Below are positions 6,007-6,706 of a stretch of 6,706 bases of DNA, in pieces (the stretch's first letter is position 1; the number at the start of each line of letters is the position of its first letter). The notes beneath the pieces are model-generated. The model was given only the letters and a program-made list of their open reading frames with translations. It made no database searches and was not told the DNA's origin. Where the stretch lies: NCBI GenBank assembly GCA_003532715.1, contig DOEZ01000687.1, forward strand, positions 2,415 to 9,120. The letters run 5' to 3'. The position numbers were made by a program, and so were the translations under genes. The stretch comes from Planctomycetaceae bacterium. Its GTDB lineage: Bacteria; Planctomycetota; Planctomycetia; Pirellulales; Thermoguttaceae.

Positions 6007-6706
6007 ATGCCTAACAGTTCTCTCAAAGACGTTCGCGATCAGTACGACGTTGTTGTCATCGGCGCCGGGCTGGGCGGCATGACGGCCGCCAACACGCTTG
6101 CCCGCGCCGGCCACGCGGTGCTGTTGCTCGAACAACATTCGAAGCTCGGCGGTCTGGCCACGTGGTTCCGGCGTCCGGGTGGGCACATCTTCGACGTGTC
6201 GCTGCACGGATTCCCCGTCGGAATGGTCAAGAGTTGTCGGCGGTATTGGACCCGCGAGATCGCCGACTCGATCGTACAGCTCAAGAACATCCGTTTCGAC
6301 AACCCGATGTTCTCGCTTTCAACGACGTTCGACCGCGATGACTTCACTCGATTGCTGATCGAGCGGTTCGGCATCGCGCCGGAGGTGGTCAAGCAGTTCT
6401 TCGACACGGCCCGCGATATGAACTTCTACGACGATCAGGCGACGACGACGCGAGATCTGTTCGATCGGTTCTTTCCTGGCCGCGAGGATGTCATTCGGCT
6501 CCTCATGGAGCCGATCACCTACGCGAACGGCTCGACGCTCGAAGATCCGGCACTGACCTATGGAATTGTCTTTTCGAATTTCATGTCGAAAGGCGTTTTC
6601 ACGTTCGAGGGCGGAACCGACCGGCTCATCGGTCTGATGCGCGGCGAGATGGTTCGCAACGGTGTTGACATTCGTAATCGGGCCAATGTTGAGAAGATTC
6701 ACGTCG
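6007..6706 (+). CDS. second CrtI-like FAD-dependent oxidoreductase, 3' partial
   Basis: An open frame of 233 codons runs off the window end without a stop. The N-terminus shows YDVVVIGAGLGGMTAANTLA (13-32), a dinucleotide-binding fold, then Glu42 in LLLEQHSKLGGLATWFRR and the FAD-contact segment GGHIFDVSLHGF (58-69). Later, FEGGTDRLIGLMRGEM (200-215) is the CrtI-type P/F-x-G-G-x-x-x-L block. It aligns with residues of the preceding gene (ARPLAGVRLILRKLADRF) at nearly the same distance from the N-terminus, so the two are paralogues. Overall divergence is high, implying different steps. The family is phytoene desaturase / carotenoid isomerase / retinol saturase. The start ATG has no strong Shine-Dalgarno site; the chosen start leaves 12 residues before the FAD strand, which is normal. 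The product is probably a partner enzyme in the KS-ACP pathway; the C-terminal FAD motif is outside the window. Confidence 0.87.
   Translation, partial: MPNSSLKDVRDQYDVVVIGAGLGGMTAANTLARAGHAVLLLEQHSKLGGLATWFRRPGGHIFDVSLHGFPVGMVKSCRRYWTREIADSIVQLKNIRFDNPMFSLSTTFDRDDFTRLLIERFGIAPEVVKQFFDTARDMNFYDDQATTTRDLFDRFFPGREDVIRLLMEPITYANGSTLEDPALTYGIVFSNFMSKGVFTFEGGTDRLIGLMRGEMVRNGVDIRNRANVEKIHV

Noticed and set aside
4548..6706. Carotenoid biosynthesis cluster (crtI genes)
   Set aside because: The flavoproteins are CrtI-like, but the linked genes are a ketosynthase and ACP and no phytoene synthase or cyclase is seen; the gene symbol crtI was therefore withheld.

Overview
The window most likely comes from a planctomycete, probably of the Pirellula/Rhodopirellula kind. 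The evidence is moderate to high GC, a secreted protein carrying both a dockerin-type calcium-binding pair and a PEP-CTERM sorting tail, GC-rich genes with weak or absent Shine-Dalgarno sites, and palindromic intergenic DNA. The placement is inferred from these traits; no marker gene is present.

Layout. (1) Positions 82-1254, minus strand: a trypsin-fold serine protease with a complete His-Asp-Ser triad, two dockerin-type EF-hand loops and a C-terminal VPEP/membrane/Arg-cluster anchor. (2) Positions 1337-2504: a structurally complete IS630-family insertion sequence with perfect 12-bp terminal inverted repeats, a TA duplication at each end and one DDE transposase on the minus strand. Joining the flanks restores CTAG, the known IS630 target. 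(3) Positions 2505-3006: about 500 bp without a convincing gene but rich in inverted repeats, including a 20-bp palindrome (19/20 paired) directly at the IS edge. (4) Positions 3007-6706, plus strand: a compact biosynthetic operon of FabF-type ketosynthase, acyl carrier protein, CrtI-like FAD oxidoreductase, and a second CrtI-like FAD oxidoreductase that runs off the window end.

How the genes may work together. The ketosynthase, with all catalytic residues, would extend an acyl chain held on the phosphopantetheine arm of the dedicated carrier protein (Ser40). The two CrtI-like flavoproteins would desaturate, isomerise or saturate that chain or its product. No phytoene synthase or other isoprenoid gene is seen, so carotenoid synthesis is not the obvious reading. 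The set KS + ACP + paired phytoene-desaturase-like enzymes recalls the clusters proposed, but not proven, for ladderane lipid synthesis in anammox planctomycetes. It may be a related, undescribed unusual-fatty-acid or polyene pathway. A notable detail is that the ketosynthase replaces the conserved GFGG gatekeeper loop with GMLG.

The IS lies only 82 bp upstream of the protease start and reads towards it with no visible terminator, so it probably cut the protease gene off from its original upstream region.
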